Part shown: positions 11,870 through 23,080 of the stretch, in pieces | Layout: every line of letters starts with the position of its first letter | Position numbering within the stretch: the first letter of the stretch is position 1 | Notes under the pieces: model-generated | Database searches by the model: none | What the model was told of the DNA's origin: nothing | What the model saw: only the letters and a program-made list of their open reading frames with translations | Assembly: GCA_013397865.1 (NCBI GenBank) | Contig: VZTI01003649.1 | Span: forward strand, 776,340-840,339 | DNA length: 64,000 bases | Reading direction: 5' to 3' | Source: Struthidea cinerea | Taxonomy: Eukaryota > Chordata > Aves > Passeriformes > Corcoracidae | Position numbers and translations under genes: made by a program

Positions 11870-11973
11870 NNNNNNNNNNNNNNNNNNNNNNNNNNNNNNN
11901 NNNNNNNNNNNNNNNNNNNNNNNNNNNNNNNNNNNNNNNNNNNNNNNNNNNNNNNNNNNNNNNNNNNNNNNNN
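11870..11973. other. Assembly gap (104 N)
   Basis: An exact run of 104 undetermined bases in the middle of the CpG island. Sequence changes abruptly across it, from very GC-rich on the left to AT-rich with long C, A and T runs on the right (11974-12060). This pattern is typical of failed assembly through extreme GC. The true missing length is unknown, and promoter or exon sequence may be lost. Confidence 0.98.
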
Positions 11974-12125
11974 CTCATGCAGTGCTATAAATTTCCTTTT
12001 AAAAATCCCCCCCCCATTTATATTTAATTTTAAAATTTTTAATTTTTTTTTTTTTTCCCCCCGGGAGAGGCCGGGCCGGGCCATCCCCGGCCGCGGGGCG
12101 GGGGCGCCGGGGCCGCCGTCCTGGG

Positions 12126-12131
12126 CAGCTG
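12126..12131. promoter_or_regulatory. E-box CAGCTG
   Basis: A palindromic CAGCTG E-box of the class preferred by myogenic and some neuronal bHLH factors. It lies 71 bases upstream of a perfect CArG box. By itself such a hexamer is common; the pairing is what makes it worth noting. Confidence 0.3.
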
Positions 12132-12201
12132 TCGCGCTGTGTCCGCCGGGGCCGGCTTGTTTACCCCGGGTGTCAAATATAGCTGCTACGCCAGGCGCTG
12201 C

Positions 12202-12211
12202 CCTAAATAGG
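12202..12211. promoter_or_regulatory. CArG box (CCTAAATAGG)
   Basis: An exact match to CC(A/T)6GG, the serum response factor site, embedded in a nearly palindromic TGCCCTAAATAGGGCA. A degenerate CArG-like TCAAATATAG lies at 12173-12182. SRF sites are typical of muscle and activity-regulated promoters, and NCX3 is known mainly from brain and skeletal muscle. The site lies just downstream of the candidate exon 1, so it would act from the start of intron 1 or serve another promoter in the island. Confidence 0.5.
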
Positions 12212-12265
12212 GCACGGGGCCGCCGGCAGGCCCGCAGCCCCCCATGGCAGAGGGACAGGAACTCT

Positions 12266-12287
12266 ACACACACACACGCACACGCAT
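12266..12287. repeat. (CA)n microsatellite
   Basis: A short ACACACAC run interrupted by G (CACGCACACGCA), at the downstream edge of the CpG island. No further function is visible. Confidence 0.85.
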
Positions 12288-12289
12288 GA

Positions 12290-15200
12290 GAGCTGACCTA
12301 AATGTGGGCTCATTTCATACTCTGCCTCTCTCCCAGCCTTGCTTCAGGGCTTTATATTTTTTCACCTGTGTCTAAAGCATCGATCACCCTGGGTGAGAGA
12401 TGAAACCACTGCAGTTGGTTTTGGGTTTTTTTACTGTTATTCTAAAACGTGAGGCCATGGCCATTTCCCCCTCTGCCCCCTCCAATGGAGCTGTAGTGTA
12501 ATGGTTGGGTTCCTGACTTCTTGGGTTGTTCCTCAGCTTGTTCTGGGGATTTTACCCTAAAAATCTGTTTCATATTTAGGGGGAAACACTGAAGGGACAC
12601 GATGAGAAGGGGTGTCTTACATCTCCCCCCTCTTCATGCTTATATATGTGTGTTCCTCTAATTCCACACATCTCTGTATAAAGCAAAAGGGTGATTTTGT
12701 TGAGCTGTTTTTTTATTTCTGGAGACGACAGGGCTGGAAGACTTAGGTAACAGTCGGTAGCACCTTCCCATTCAGGAGTACTCATCCTGTGCTCACTGGG
12801 AGACTGGCGGGAGGCCCAGGACAGCAGAGCGGCCTTTGGGGAACATGAGACACACAGGCCTTTTAGGTGCTCTGTAGGTTTGGTGCAGCGGGGAGAGGCA
12901 TCACTCCCCTGCTGCACAAGCATTTCTAGGGAGTCCCTAATCCTGCTCCATCCACTGCTGTTGGAAGCATTTGTTTACCCTGATCATGGTTTAGCTGAGA
13001 AAGTCACATTTGGTGCTCATGTTTGTGCTTCTGTGTTCAACTGGAATGAGACTTGTTTCCTGAATAGAAGTAGTGATGTTGAAAAAGAACATGTCCAGCT
13101 ACTGCCGAGGGCTGGCTGGGGAGGAATGGGAGCAGCCCAGGAGCCCTCAGTTCTGCCATGAGGGTGCAACATGAGGCAGATTGGTTACCCCGTGTTGTGA
13201 ATAGAAGGGTGTAGTATCAACCTGTGTGGGGAAGAGACGACTGATGGGGAGCCTTAGGCAGAAGGTGCAGTACAGCAGTCTGGTGGCTTTTTTCCCCTAA
13301 AGCCAAAGTGGGTAGTTTAAGCATTGCTCAAATGCCCAAGGTAGGACAGACAGTAGTAATCCCACTGGTGAGATCCCAAGTGAGGGCAGTGGAAATGCAA
13401 GTATGCTTCTGGTTTTGCATACCTCCAGTGTACTGCTTAGGCCCATTTCAGGTCCCGGGTCTCATTTGTATCATTAATAGTAATTCTCTTCCTGTGTAGG
13501 GGTTTGGTAAGGACATGGTTACAATACCTGTAACCATGGGTGAGGGTGAGAGGAAAGGCAGATTTGTAGTCATCCTAATGCCTCTCTGCATTGCACTTGC
13601 TTTTGCAGAGATCGTGCTCTTGCTCTGCAAAGCTGCCCCCTGACAGGGTGGCACCGGGGATGGCAGATGCCATCATCAGGTGGGACAGTCCTTTCTGTTG
13701 CCCTGGGCAGTGTGGTTAGCAGTCTTCAACACTAGCATCCAGAACAGGAGAGCACATGTGGAGCAGTACCAAGCACAGCCTGGGTAATGCACCATTCTGT
13801 GCTCCGTAGGCTCTTCCTGGCCCAGTGTAGGGCAGGAGCTGCCCTGTCTGATCAGTCAGACTGGAGCAGACTGTGTTGTTGGGAGTCATGGAGGGTTGTT
13901 CCGCATGGCAATCTTAGGATCCTCAGGGCATTGTTCCTCAGCTTGACTGGCTTGGAGGAAGGAAAGAGGTACCCAGGGATGAATCCACCCTTCCTGCTTC
14001 CTCTGCTTTCCTCTGAAACTGGTAGGTTTGAAGTCAGAGGAGACTGGTCTGAGCTTGGCAGATGCTATGGTGTTGCAGGTTGGACAGGTAGAGAGATTGC
14101 TAAGGGCCTAGGCTGGCCTGCTGCTGTGTTGTGCCTGATCCCACATGTGCCTGATCCCTTATTTTTGAAGGGTCTTTCCTGTGAGAGGCATCCTCCATCC
14201 CCAAGGCAGGGCAAGGCCACAACAGCGTGTGTCAGCACTTTTATTAGAAACCAAGTGAAGATGTATTCCCTTCGCCAATATTTTCAAGTGAAGCACTATA
14301 CAGATAAATGGTCTGTCTGTCAGGGTTTTGTTTGCTTGTTTTAAACAAACAGCACCAGTCTCCTCCCCTAAGCTTCCCCAATGACCAAGTGGCATTGACA
14401 AATAGTTCCTTGTTCTTTGTTGCTGTCATGTTTCAGATGCCTTTCATGTGCTTCACAGTTAAAAAGATGGCTTTGATTGCTGGCCAATTTTTTTTTTTTA
14501 ATAAACTAGGCAGTAATATCTAATTCTATATTTTAAAAAAAGTGAAGGAAATTAAATTACTATGACAAAAACATCTTCTTAATAGGGAAAAAAAGTCTCT
14601 GAAGCCAGGAAATTGTTAGTTGTGATGCTCCATCTACCATCACCCACTGTGTTGAGGTATTGTGGCATAGATTAATGCTATTGTTGATTTACTGTTTAGA
14701 TAACGGTGACTCCTAAAGGCATCAGCCTGGTTGGGGGCCCATGTTTCCAAGCGCCATACAGATGTCTAGTAAATTACAGTCTTTGTCCTGAAGAGTTTCA
14801 TGCATTGAGAGATACATGAGATGATAAGCTGTTCTTGGGGAACCTTTAAAACACCTGTGCTGCTGAGCTCATGGTCCCAAATCTGCTGATTTAAGTGACA
14901 TGGAGTCACCTGTGGGGTTTGGGGCTGGAGGGGAGCTCCAGCTCATGTCCCTGCTTACTCGTAGAATGAGATCCAGGAATCACCTTAAGTCTCCTGCAGC
15001 TTCAGTGGGCTTCTGGGCTGCTTGAGGACTAACATGGTATAGACTGTAGCTGGCTTCTCTTCTTCCCTTCTGCCTTAATGCTTTAAGCTGCAAGCTGTGG
15101 TTGAGGGCCATCACAGATGTGACTGCATAAAGTTCAGCATGATGGCCTCCCAACCTCCCCACAAGGCACTTCTGTCACAGGGTTTTGCAGGAATAACGAA

Positions 15201-17510
15201 GCATAGGGAGCAGGGATGTGTCATGCCATTCTGAAGGCAGCACCACCACCCCATCCTTGTCAGTGTCACAATGAGACCCAGGTGCCATCGTTCCTGCAGT
15301 ACAGCATCATAAAGTAATTACTTCGCCCCATAAGACACATTTATAAATAGGTGATGATCATGCCCCCATGCTCCTTCAACTCTCAATTTTCTGGTAATTC
15401 TGTCTTTAAATCCGCTTGCTGGAGCCTTTGATCACACAGCCGAGCTGTCATTGATGTCTCTGACAGTTGACATCATGGGAGAGAAGGGAGCTTAGGGCTC
15501 TTAACATTTCTTTTATGATAGCTTGTTTTCTAACGAAACACTCCAATGAGGATTTTCCATCATAATAGAACAGGGAGCTCTTCTAGAGCACTCAGATTTA
15601 GGGAGAAGCTTCTGTTTCCATTCACTAGCGGATTATTTCAAGGCTACAAAACTGAGCTTGCTCTGTTTGCTGCCTTCCTGTACTCTGCTGTCTTTTTACC
15701 TAAGCCTCCTAACTCAGGACAGCAGCAGAGACAGCCAGGTCAAGAGCAATCAGAAATACTAAATATCCTATGCTGCTGGGCATGTTTTGCAACCAGTGAG
15801 GTGCCAAAGAGTTTTAGAAACTATAGACAGATGAGACTGCATTGGCATTGTTTTCATCTCCCCTCTCCTAGGCTGGTACTTGGAGGCTGTCTCAAAGCAA
15901 ACAGCAGCATCACAGAATACAGTTTTAATCAAAAGAAGTGTAGTGATGCGGGGATGTACCTGCGAGAGGGCACTTAGGTCTGACTGCTGAGGTTTTGTTG
16001 AAGGTGACATGTCCAGGAGTGAACGTGGGACTCCAGTGCCGACAACACAAGGTGCCCTGCCAGTGTGTTCATGTGCTGCATGCTGGTGAAAGCTCGTTTC
16101 CATCCCCGGAGTAGGGGCAGAAGCAAGGGAGAGTTAGAGCATGCCTGTACCTCACTCTGCAGTCAGGCTGCAGCTCACTCTGGATGTGTCCTAGCTCCCC
16201 TCAATGCAAGTAGTGCTAGGAGAGAGTCTGTCTCCCTGACTAGGGTCCAGGCAGGCTGTGAAATCCACCATGGCCCCAGTGTCACAGCTTCCCACACGCA
16301 AATTAACAAAGGCAGCACTGCCTCTGCCCTGCACTGGTGAGGGTACCTGGAATAATGCTCTGTGTGAAGAACCTGTCCTTTTGCTCTCCATACTGTTTAC
16401 TGTCAGGAAAATTTGTCTTGGGTCATTAAGACGTGGATGTCTTGGTTTACCACCTTGAGGGAGGCCTTCCTTGTTGGGAAGCAGTATCTTAATGTTGAGC
16501 TTCAAGTTGACCTTAATAAGCACTTTTATCCTCTTCTCTGGTTTTGGTTGGGATTATGCAGTGACTGTTGAACACGCGTGTTAGTTGGGAAAAAGGGAGA
16601 CAGAGATATGTCTCTGCCCTTGCGTTGCAGGACAAGGCTGTTCCATGGTCCAGGAGGTGTTACAGGACTCACTGCTGCAAGAGGCAAACCTACCTCTGCC
16701 CGTACAGCTAATGCACTTGCCACACTTGTCATCTGGACCTTGTTTTCTACAGCTTTCCCACCCTGGCTGCTTGTTTCTGCTCCTGTCCCACCCCTGCAGG
16801 ATACTGGCACAGTGGCACGTGTGCCCAGGTGGTGGGTTCAGCTTGCTTTTCTGCCAGATAGATTCCTGGTCCTTATTCACGCCCTAGCCATGCAGACAGT
16901 CATGCCAATAACAAAGGGAGAGCTAGAGCAGAGTGGTAACAAATGACCAGAGGTGGAAAATATTCAGGTTGGCTTAAGAAGCCCTGCTTCCACCTGTGAA
17001 GCTGCTGCCTGAATTGCCTGCAGCAGTTAAGGCTTGGAGTCGGTTCAGCCTTGAAGTCTGTGCTTGATGAAATGGATAGTACTGAATGCAAATTAGTTGC
17101 AAAGAATCTAATAGTGATGGGGTCTGCAAAGCACTTCTTAACCTATTAAGAGGCACAAAAAGCAGGAAAAAAAGATAAAATAATTTTTAATATAAAATCT
17201 TCCCAAGAACATGCACAGGGGTTGATCCTGATTAAAAAAAAATCAGAGGGTCTATTTCTCAGATGCAACATGCCAAAAGGACTCAGGTTTTTCAAGAAGA
17301 GAATGAAATGAGAACTTCCCCTCTCTAAATTCTTTCAAGTCCCTTGAAAGCTTCACACTAGAACTCAGCACTTCATCAACAGCAATCTCTCCATGTTGAA
17401 GCCTCCAGACTGCATTCCCTGGCAGTGCATGTGGGAGCAATGCCAACTGTTTTATTAGGTTTGCACCCACGAAACCCACTAGCAAGCGAGGACCTGCTAG
17501 TGTCCTCCCT
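12290..17510. other. SLC8A3: Intron 1 part, no exon seen
   Basis: Non-coding DNA that would be the 5' part of SLC8A3 intron 1. The longest open frame (185 codons, 13787-14344, +) has no domain and no convincing splice context. A stretch at 15290-15540 looks unlike simple background: it has a TCF/LEF-type CTTTGATC at about 15426 and an inverted pair of MEIS/TGIF-type hexamers (CTGTCA 15445-15450, TGACAG 15461-15466). It may be a conserved enhancer, but this cannot be tested from one sequence. Confidence 0.5.
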
Positions 17511-17700
17511 GTCCTCACGGGACCGCCGCGGGCTCAGTTTGTGCTGCTGCCGTGCGCTCGCCGCGGGTGCTGCACTCGGCCGGTGTGAGAGTCCTGGGGA
17601 GGCTGCTGGCCTCGGTGCTAACCGGGGCCCCGTGTGAGCACCTAGGGACCAGAGCGAGGTGGAGCTCGCAGTGTTGTTGTCTGCCAAGGTGTGAGGCAAG
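17511..17700 (+). promoter_or_regulatory. Small secondary CpG-rich patch in intron 1
   Basis: About 170 bases contain well over a dozen CG dinucleotides (for example CCGCCGCGGG near 17522 and CGCCGCGGGTG near 17558), in an intron that is otherwise strongly CpG-depleted. It is followed on the + strand by a donor-like GCAAG|GTGGGT (exon side ending 17700). This could be an alternative promoter with its own first exon, a CpG-rich enhancer, or the remnant of an inserted CpG-rich element. No protein-coding potential is evident. Confidence 0.35.
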
Positions 17701-20700
17701 GTGGGTCTCTGTGTACTTTTCCTTTGTGAAGGATTCTGATGAGGGATAATGACTTGCTGCTGCTTTTGTTTTGGCAGCCCCTAGGCAAGAATGAGCCTTT
17801 CAAAGCTTGGGTCGTAGGAGGCAGGCAGAGGGAATGCTGCTGGAGTTAGCCATGATGGGGTATTGTCCTGTATGAGTGTTTTGGAGATGGGTGCACTAGA
17901 CATTGGCCTCACATAAATTATTACCCACTCTGACTCTTTAAGCCTCATTTTTTCCTTTCATTTTAACCTTCCAGAGTAGTTTCAGGTTCACTTCTTCTAG
18001 TAAATGTTTCCTCTTCTCTTAACTTAAATAATCCATCTCCCCAAAGCTGACCTGACAGATGTTTCCCCTGCAGTGACCCTGCACACACAGCACACTTCAT
18101 GAAACCCTGGCTTCCATGGGGGAATGCAGCACCAGCAGTGACCCTGCTGGTGTCCCAGCTAAAAATAAAGCCTGTCCCTCCTGGCAGTGTTGGGGTTTGC
18201 TTTTAAGTAGGTAGGCAGTTTTACCCATTGGCTGCAGTGTGCTCTTGTGCCAGGCAGAAGGCACAGCTTAACCTTCAGAGCATGATGGAGCTGCCTCCCC
18301 TCTGGGGAATCACACCAGGAGACTGAAGGTGAGAAGATGCTCCGCTGCACTTGGTGCACCTACGTCACTCCCAAAAAGCTGCTGGCTTGCCTGCTGCCTG
18401 TCTAGATCCATCTCCTTGCTGCTTTGTGCATCCTAGTGAGTCACACACATCCCTGTTTCCCCTAGCCATGGCCTTTTCCTGCCTCTACTTTTCCTTCTTA
18501 AATATATGGATTTCTTCATGATTCTCAGTAACTGCCCCAACTCCAAATTTCCCTCAACAACTCTGTGCCTTCTAGCTTCCCAGTGTTCTAACAGCATCGC
18601 TCGTAAGTTCAGTCTGCCACTTATCCTCTGTGCCTGTCTTCTCTCAGGTCCATGTGGGCTGGGGCTTGGCTGCTGGGACAAAGCAAGAGGTTGGCCCGGG
18701 CAGGGTGCAGGTGCTCCGTTAAGAAGGGCTTTTCCAGCTTTTGCTATACACACACATTAGCAGTTTTCACAAACACCGGTGAGGTTGAAATATGTTCTAG
18801 AGCAAGAGAAGGGATGCATCCTGTCTGGTGGATCTATGGGTATTTTCAGTGTTCCCTGCACATCTGTTTTTCCTGAGTCTTAAGAGTATTTAATTTATCT
18901 CTTACAGCATTGTGTTCCACAGATTGTGCAAATGCACAGCATAGAGTTAAAGAAGTTTCCAGTGCTTGCTAGATAAAATACCCTGAATCTGTGAGCTTTC
19001 TCTTGGTGTTGGCCTTCAGCTTCTTCTGGCTTGGTTGACCATCTCTGTCCCTCAGGCCAAAGCTAATTTCCCAAAGAAGGCTGAGGGGAGGGGTCATGGG
19101 AGTTATGTTGGGTTGTGCAGTATTCCAGAAACCTCATGTACTTACCGTTCCAAAGAGAGCATGAAGAGGTGGTCTGGTCATAATTTGCAAATATCTGTGT
19201 GGAGGCTAACAGCTACCAGGTATTGTGGGCTTGCCTGCAATCACCCCAGACCAAGGGGCCATGGTCTTGGTGGCTGGGTTTGGGAAGGACCACAAGGGTG
19301 CTCTGGGAGGAGGGGTCTGGGGGGATGATCCAGAAGTGTTTCTATGTGTATCTGCAGAGACGAGACCTCAGGGAGAATGGCCAGAGGAACAACGTCTGCG
19401 GAGTGGAGGGTTGTTTTGATACAGGTCTCAAATTCACTGAGTACCCACTTTTATTCATTTGTCTGCTTGCTGAACTCCCACTGCAAAATGGATTAATTTC
19501 AAGGCTTTGTTTGTCTTGAAAAGTGACCATCATTTTGTCAAAGATCTTTTGTGCTTGTTCTTTTACCTGTTTGTGTCACTGACCTGAATGCAACACTAAT
19601 GGTGGCTCTGCCTGGGATAACACTCTTTCTATCCCGTTGCTCCTCACTTGCTGGTGTTGGGGGACTGTTGCTTCTGTTTTGGCAAAGCATTTGCCTGTGA
19701 CTTGTGACAGGTTTTCCAGATGACAGGAGCTGCTGTCATCAGCAATGTCAGGAAGAGCTGCCTTCAGGACACCACCACAGAAGTATGGCTGGGCACAACA
19801 GTCTTTCTGGGCTGAGGCAGGAGGGGTAGGGTGTGAGTGTTGAGTAGGGGTGTGAAAACAGGCTGTTATTCCTGCCTCAGCTCTTGCTCAAGTCAATCCT
19901 TCACTGGAACTTGCAGCAAGAGTGGGACCCTGCAATTTTCTTGCTGTAGCAGGGTCTTAGGAGAGATTTGGACTTGAGAGCAAGTTAAACGCATCTCAGT
20001 TTTAATCTTCTCTTTGCAGGAAGGGATGAAAAGATAATTTCTGCTGTCCCTGTCCCTGAAGGAGACTCAAGCTCCTGAGTAAAACTGATGGAGATGTAGG
20101 ACTACTAGCATCCATAATGGAGGCTGTGCCCCTCAGTGGCAGGATAGAATCTGTCCTCTCTTTGCCCTGGTGGCTTAAATAGATTGTACAGAGAGTGCTG
20201 CATGGGATGAGTATGTTATTCAAGCACACACATTAAGCCAGTGACTCCTGTCATTTTACCTCCGGGATGAGGCACCTCATGTGCTGATCCAAGGTGACAC
20301 TGGGCACATGGTGGAGAGAGACTCCAAGCCTTGTGTGCTGCAGCCAGAGATTGTGGGGGGAAGGAGAATTTTCTCCTTCTCTTGTCTGGTTTCAGTGCAT
20401 TTGGCTGAAGTGGTCATCTCCCATGACTCAGCTGCTGCTCCTGTTGGCAGGACTAGTTGTAGCAGATTTGGGGCCAGCTTGAAATATGGGGAGGAGAGAG
20501 GAACCAGGGCAGGATGGACAGGAATATAGTTGTATGGAGGAAGTAGGAAGATGCCCCCCAGCTGCTGTGTGTGATGTGGGTTGTGATGAAGAAATAGATG
20601 TAAGTTTCCTTTTGGAGGTTTCTGTTGTATGAAATGTTGCCAAAGTTCCTCAGGCAGCTCTTTCAATAGAATAAGCTGGCTCTGCTGACTTGGGCTCACT

Positions 20701-22799
20701 GGACCTATGCTGATTTACGCCAGAGAAAATCTGGTCCTAAGTACTCTGTCTCTATTCTCTCTTGCCAGCCCTCCTCTGATGGTCTGCAGATTGACTAGGC
20801 TGGAAAGATAGTTCTAATTTTTAAGATGACTTTGTGTAAAAACAGGCTTTTGGAGGGGAGGGTCAAGGGGAGGAAGCTGGTCTAAGTAAGTGCTCTGAAT
20901 ACCAGGAAAATGCTGTTTCTTCACTTTGGAGATAAATAGCAGTATGATTATTATATATGTTGCTAGAAAATTCTCTGATACATGACGCCCTGCATCCAGT
21001 TTTCAAATGTTCTGCACTGGTATCTAAGTTAAGACTTGCTGACTGCTGGGAATTGGGAGAGTATCATTGCAGGCATGTTTGAAATGACAGGGGAGAATCT
21101 CATCCTTTTCAAAGAAAGTGCTTTGTTGTATGCACTGCCCCCAAGCTGGCAAATGCATATAGGTAATCTTGATTTTTTGAATCTTCTTAATGGACCAAGT
21201 CATGAATTTACCTGGCTTAGCCCTATGACATCTGGGTATGGAATCTGCCCAGTGCTCCTGTTAGGAATCAAGAAATAAACTCATGTCTTTCTTTGGAGAA
21301 AACAGCAGTAGCCTCTCATAGTCTGTTTGATTTTCTGCAGGAATTTTAAATCATGTTTCGGTGTCCAGTGGAAAATCTGTGATTTCGATGGGTTCCAGCT
21401 GCCCAAGTGGGTTAAAAGGAGCTGCTTCATTAAGCTTCTAACCACCCTTTGAAATGTGATCCTTTGCAACTCCTTTGGGGGAGTATCTGAGGCACACTGA
21501 AACCATGGATGAGGCAGAGGAGGAAGCTAGTGCGGTTGTAATGGTGAGAAAGAAGATGTGGGTATTGAGGGTGTCTAGCTCCAGACAATACTTCAGATTA
21601 CCTGCCCTTGGCAGGACGGAGCAGGGCAGCCAGCCAGGGAGGGCAGACCTGCACTTGGAACACAAACTGAAAGGAAAAAGGTGAATCAACCTGTCTGGTA
21701 ATTCTGTAGTGAAGAACAAATTTCTGCCTGTCTTTGCTGTAGAGATCAGAGTGGCATATGGCTTCATACAGCCCACAGGGAAAGCCGTCAGAGGGTGGGG
21801 AGAGAAGAAACGGAGGTGGGGCAGCAGATAGCCTGGAGACTGCTGCCACTTACTGTAATTGCCGTAGCAGCTCAGCTTCCACTGTTTGTTGTCCATGTCA
21901 TCTCTGCAATTACCATATGGTAAATATGACTTGAGTCTCTAGCAAATAACAGAGCTAATATTAAAAGAGAATCTGTAAACAGCTAGTGCATAAATGAACA
22001 AAGAGCAATAAACAGCCTGGACTTATGAAGAATGAATTAATCATGGTGGATGTGGGGGCTTATTTTTTTAAAGCAGTTGCAGAATTAGCAGCTGAAAAAA
22101 CACCAAAGGATTAAGATATCTGAATTGTCAATAAGAGAGACGTGGGGATATATGGCAGTAAAGGGTGAGGGTGCTGTGTGGAATCTTATTTGATAACTGT
22201 ATTCAAATTGGGTGAATTTACAGGTTTTGGCACCTTCCAAGTGAAGTGGGAGGTATTTTGAGGATAACCCATAGCTCAGTGCATTTTTCATGCCTCCTGC
22301 TGTGCTCCGATCTGCAGAAGCAGTGGGCGTGTTACAGTGTATTTCCCGCATCTCAGCTGGAGACCTTGACTTTTTGGATGAAACTCTGGAAATCTCTGCT
22401 TTCATTCCACACATGCCGGTCAGCACTGTGCTCCCTTATGCCAGCCCCACTGTGCTGGGAACACACAGCAAACAGATGGAGAGATCTTAAAAAGTGAGTA
22501 ACACAGTGAGTTTCTGTATATCAGTCTTGATTTAACCTTTGTAACAGTCCAGTATCTCATGAAAACCTGCTGTACAGCAGAGCTGAGAGGCAAGTTTTCA
22601 CTGCCCAGGCTCGGCTTTCCTGCTCCAAAGAGAGCAGATCTGCTGCTGGTTTTGGTGGGAGCAGGCACTGAGCTGTGGCTCTCCCAGATACTTGTCTGCT
22701 TCTGACTGCCTCGAAGATGGAGAATCAAGAGGAGATGAAGATAAATGATTAAAGGGCAGCCTGGGCTAATTTATAAAGATTAAAATAAATTTGTGTGCT
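17701..22799. other. SLC8A3: Intron 1 part, no exon seen
   Basis: Non-coding intronic DNA with no recognisable exon, RNA gene or dispersed repeat. The part at about 21850-22080 is AT-rich and includes a perfect 14-bp palindrome TTACCATATGGTAA (21910-21923, an E-box-type CATATG centre). It may be a regulatory element. Open frames of up to about 150 codons on either strand have no recognisable features. Confidence 0.5.
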
Positions 22800-23080
22800 T
22801 TGGCCAAAGAAAAGCTGTGGAGGAGAACAGCTATTTACAAGTATCTGAAGCATGTAAATCTCAGACAGGGAGGAGAACGGTTGAGAGTGCTCCAAGGACA
22901 CAATAATGAGAACTAGCAGCATAAATTTTCTTAATTTCATCCTAAATATAAGGAAGACGGCTAAAACCTCCAAGATAAGTTACATCATGGCGGAGTCTCT
23001 ATGGGAAGTTATGGTAATGCCGTCACTTGGATAATTTAAAACTCGGCTGGACAAAGTACTAGGAAATAATGGTCACAAGG
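22800..23080 (+). mobile_element. Old, diverged CR1-type LINE 3' fragment
   Basis: The order of phrases follows the 3' region of an older CR1-type LINE: AAGAAAAGCTGTGGAGGAGA, CAAGTATCTGAAG, a segment resembling 'aggaagaac...', and TTTAAAACTCGGCTGGACAA. Divergence is high and indels are frequent, so boundaries are approximate. No coding frame remains. It is older than the clean tails at 3620 or 7660. Confidence 0.5.

Larger units (their letters stand above)
10850..12260 (+). promoter_or_regulatory. SLC8A3: CpG island, likely SLC8A3 promoter region
   Basis: This is the main stretch rich in CG dinucleotides in the window. It lies about 20 kb upstream of the first coding exon of SLC8A3, on the side expected for the promoter. 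It contains GC-rich blocks (for example 11500-11870 and 12060-12240), an inverted CCAAT box (ATTGG, 10918-10922), a CRE-like site at 10893-10900, an E-box and a CArG box. Mammalian SLC8A3 is known to start with an untranslated exon, which fits a CpG island far from the ATG. The island is broken by an assembly gap, so its centre is missing. That it drives SLC8A3 is inferred from position and strand. Confidence 0.7.

Noticed and set aside
13787..14344. Plus-strand open frame of 185 codons in intron 1
   Set aside because: No domain, no acceptor/donor pair fitting the frame, and an overlapping minus-strand frame of similar quality. Chance is the simplest explanation.
18188..18360. Another LTR-like start TGTTGGGGTTTGC
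   Set aside because: Similarity is limited to about a dozen bases, with no polyadenylation signal, terminal CA or partner copy that would support an LTR.
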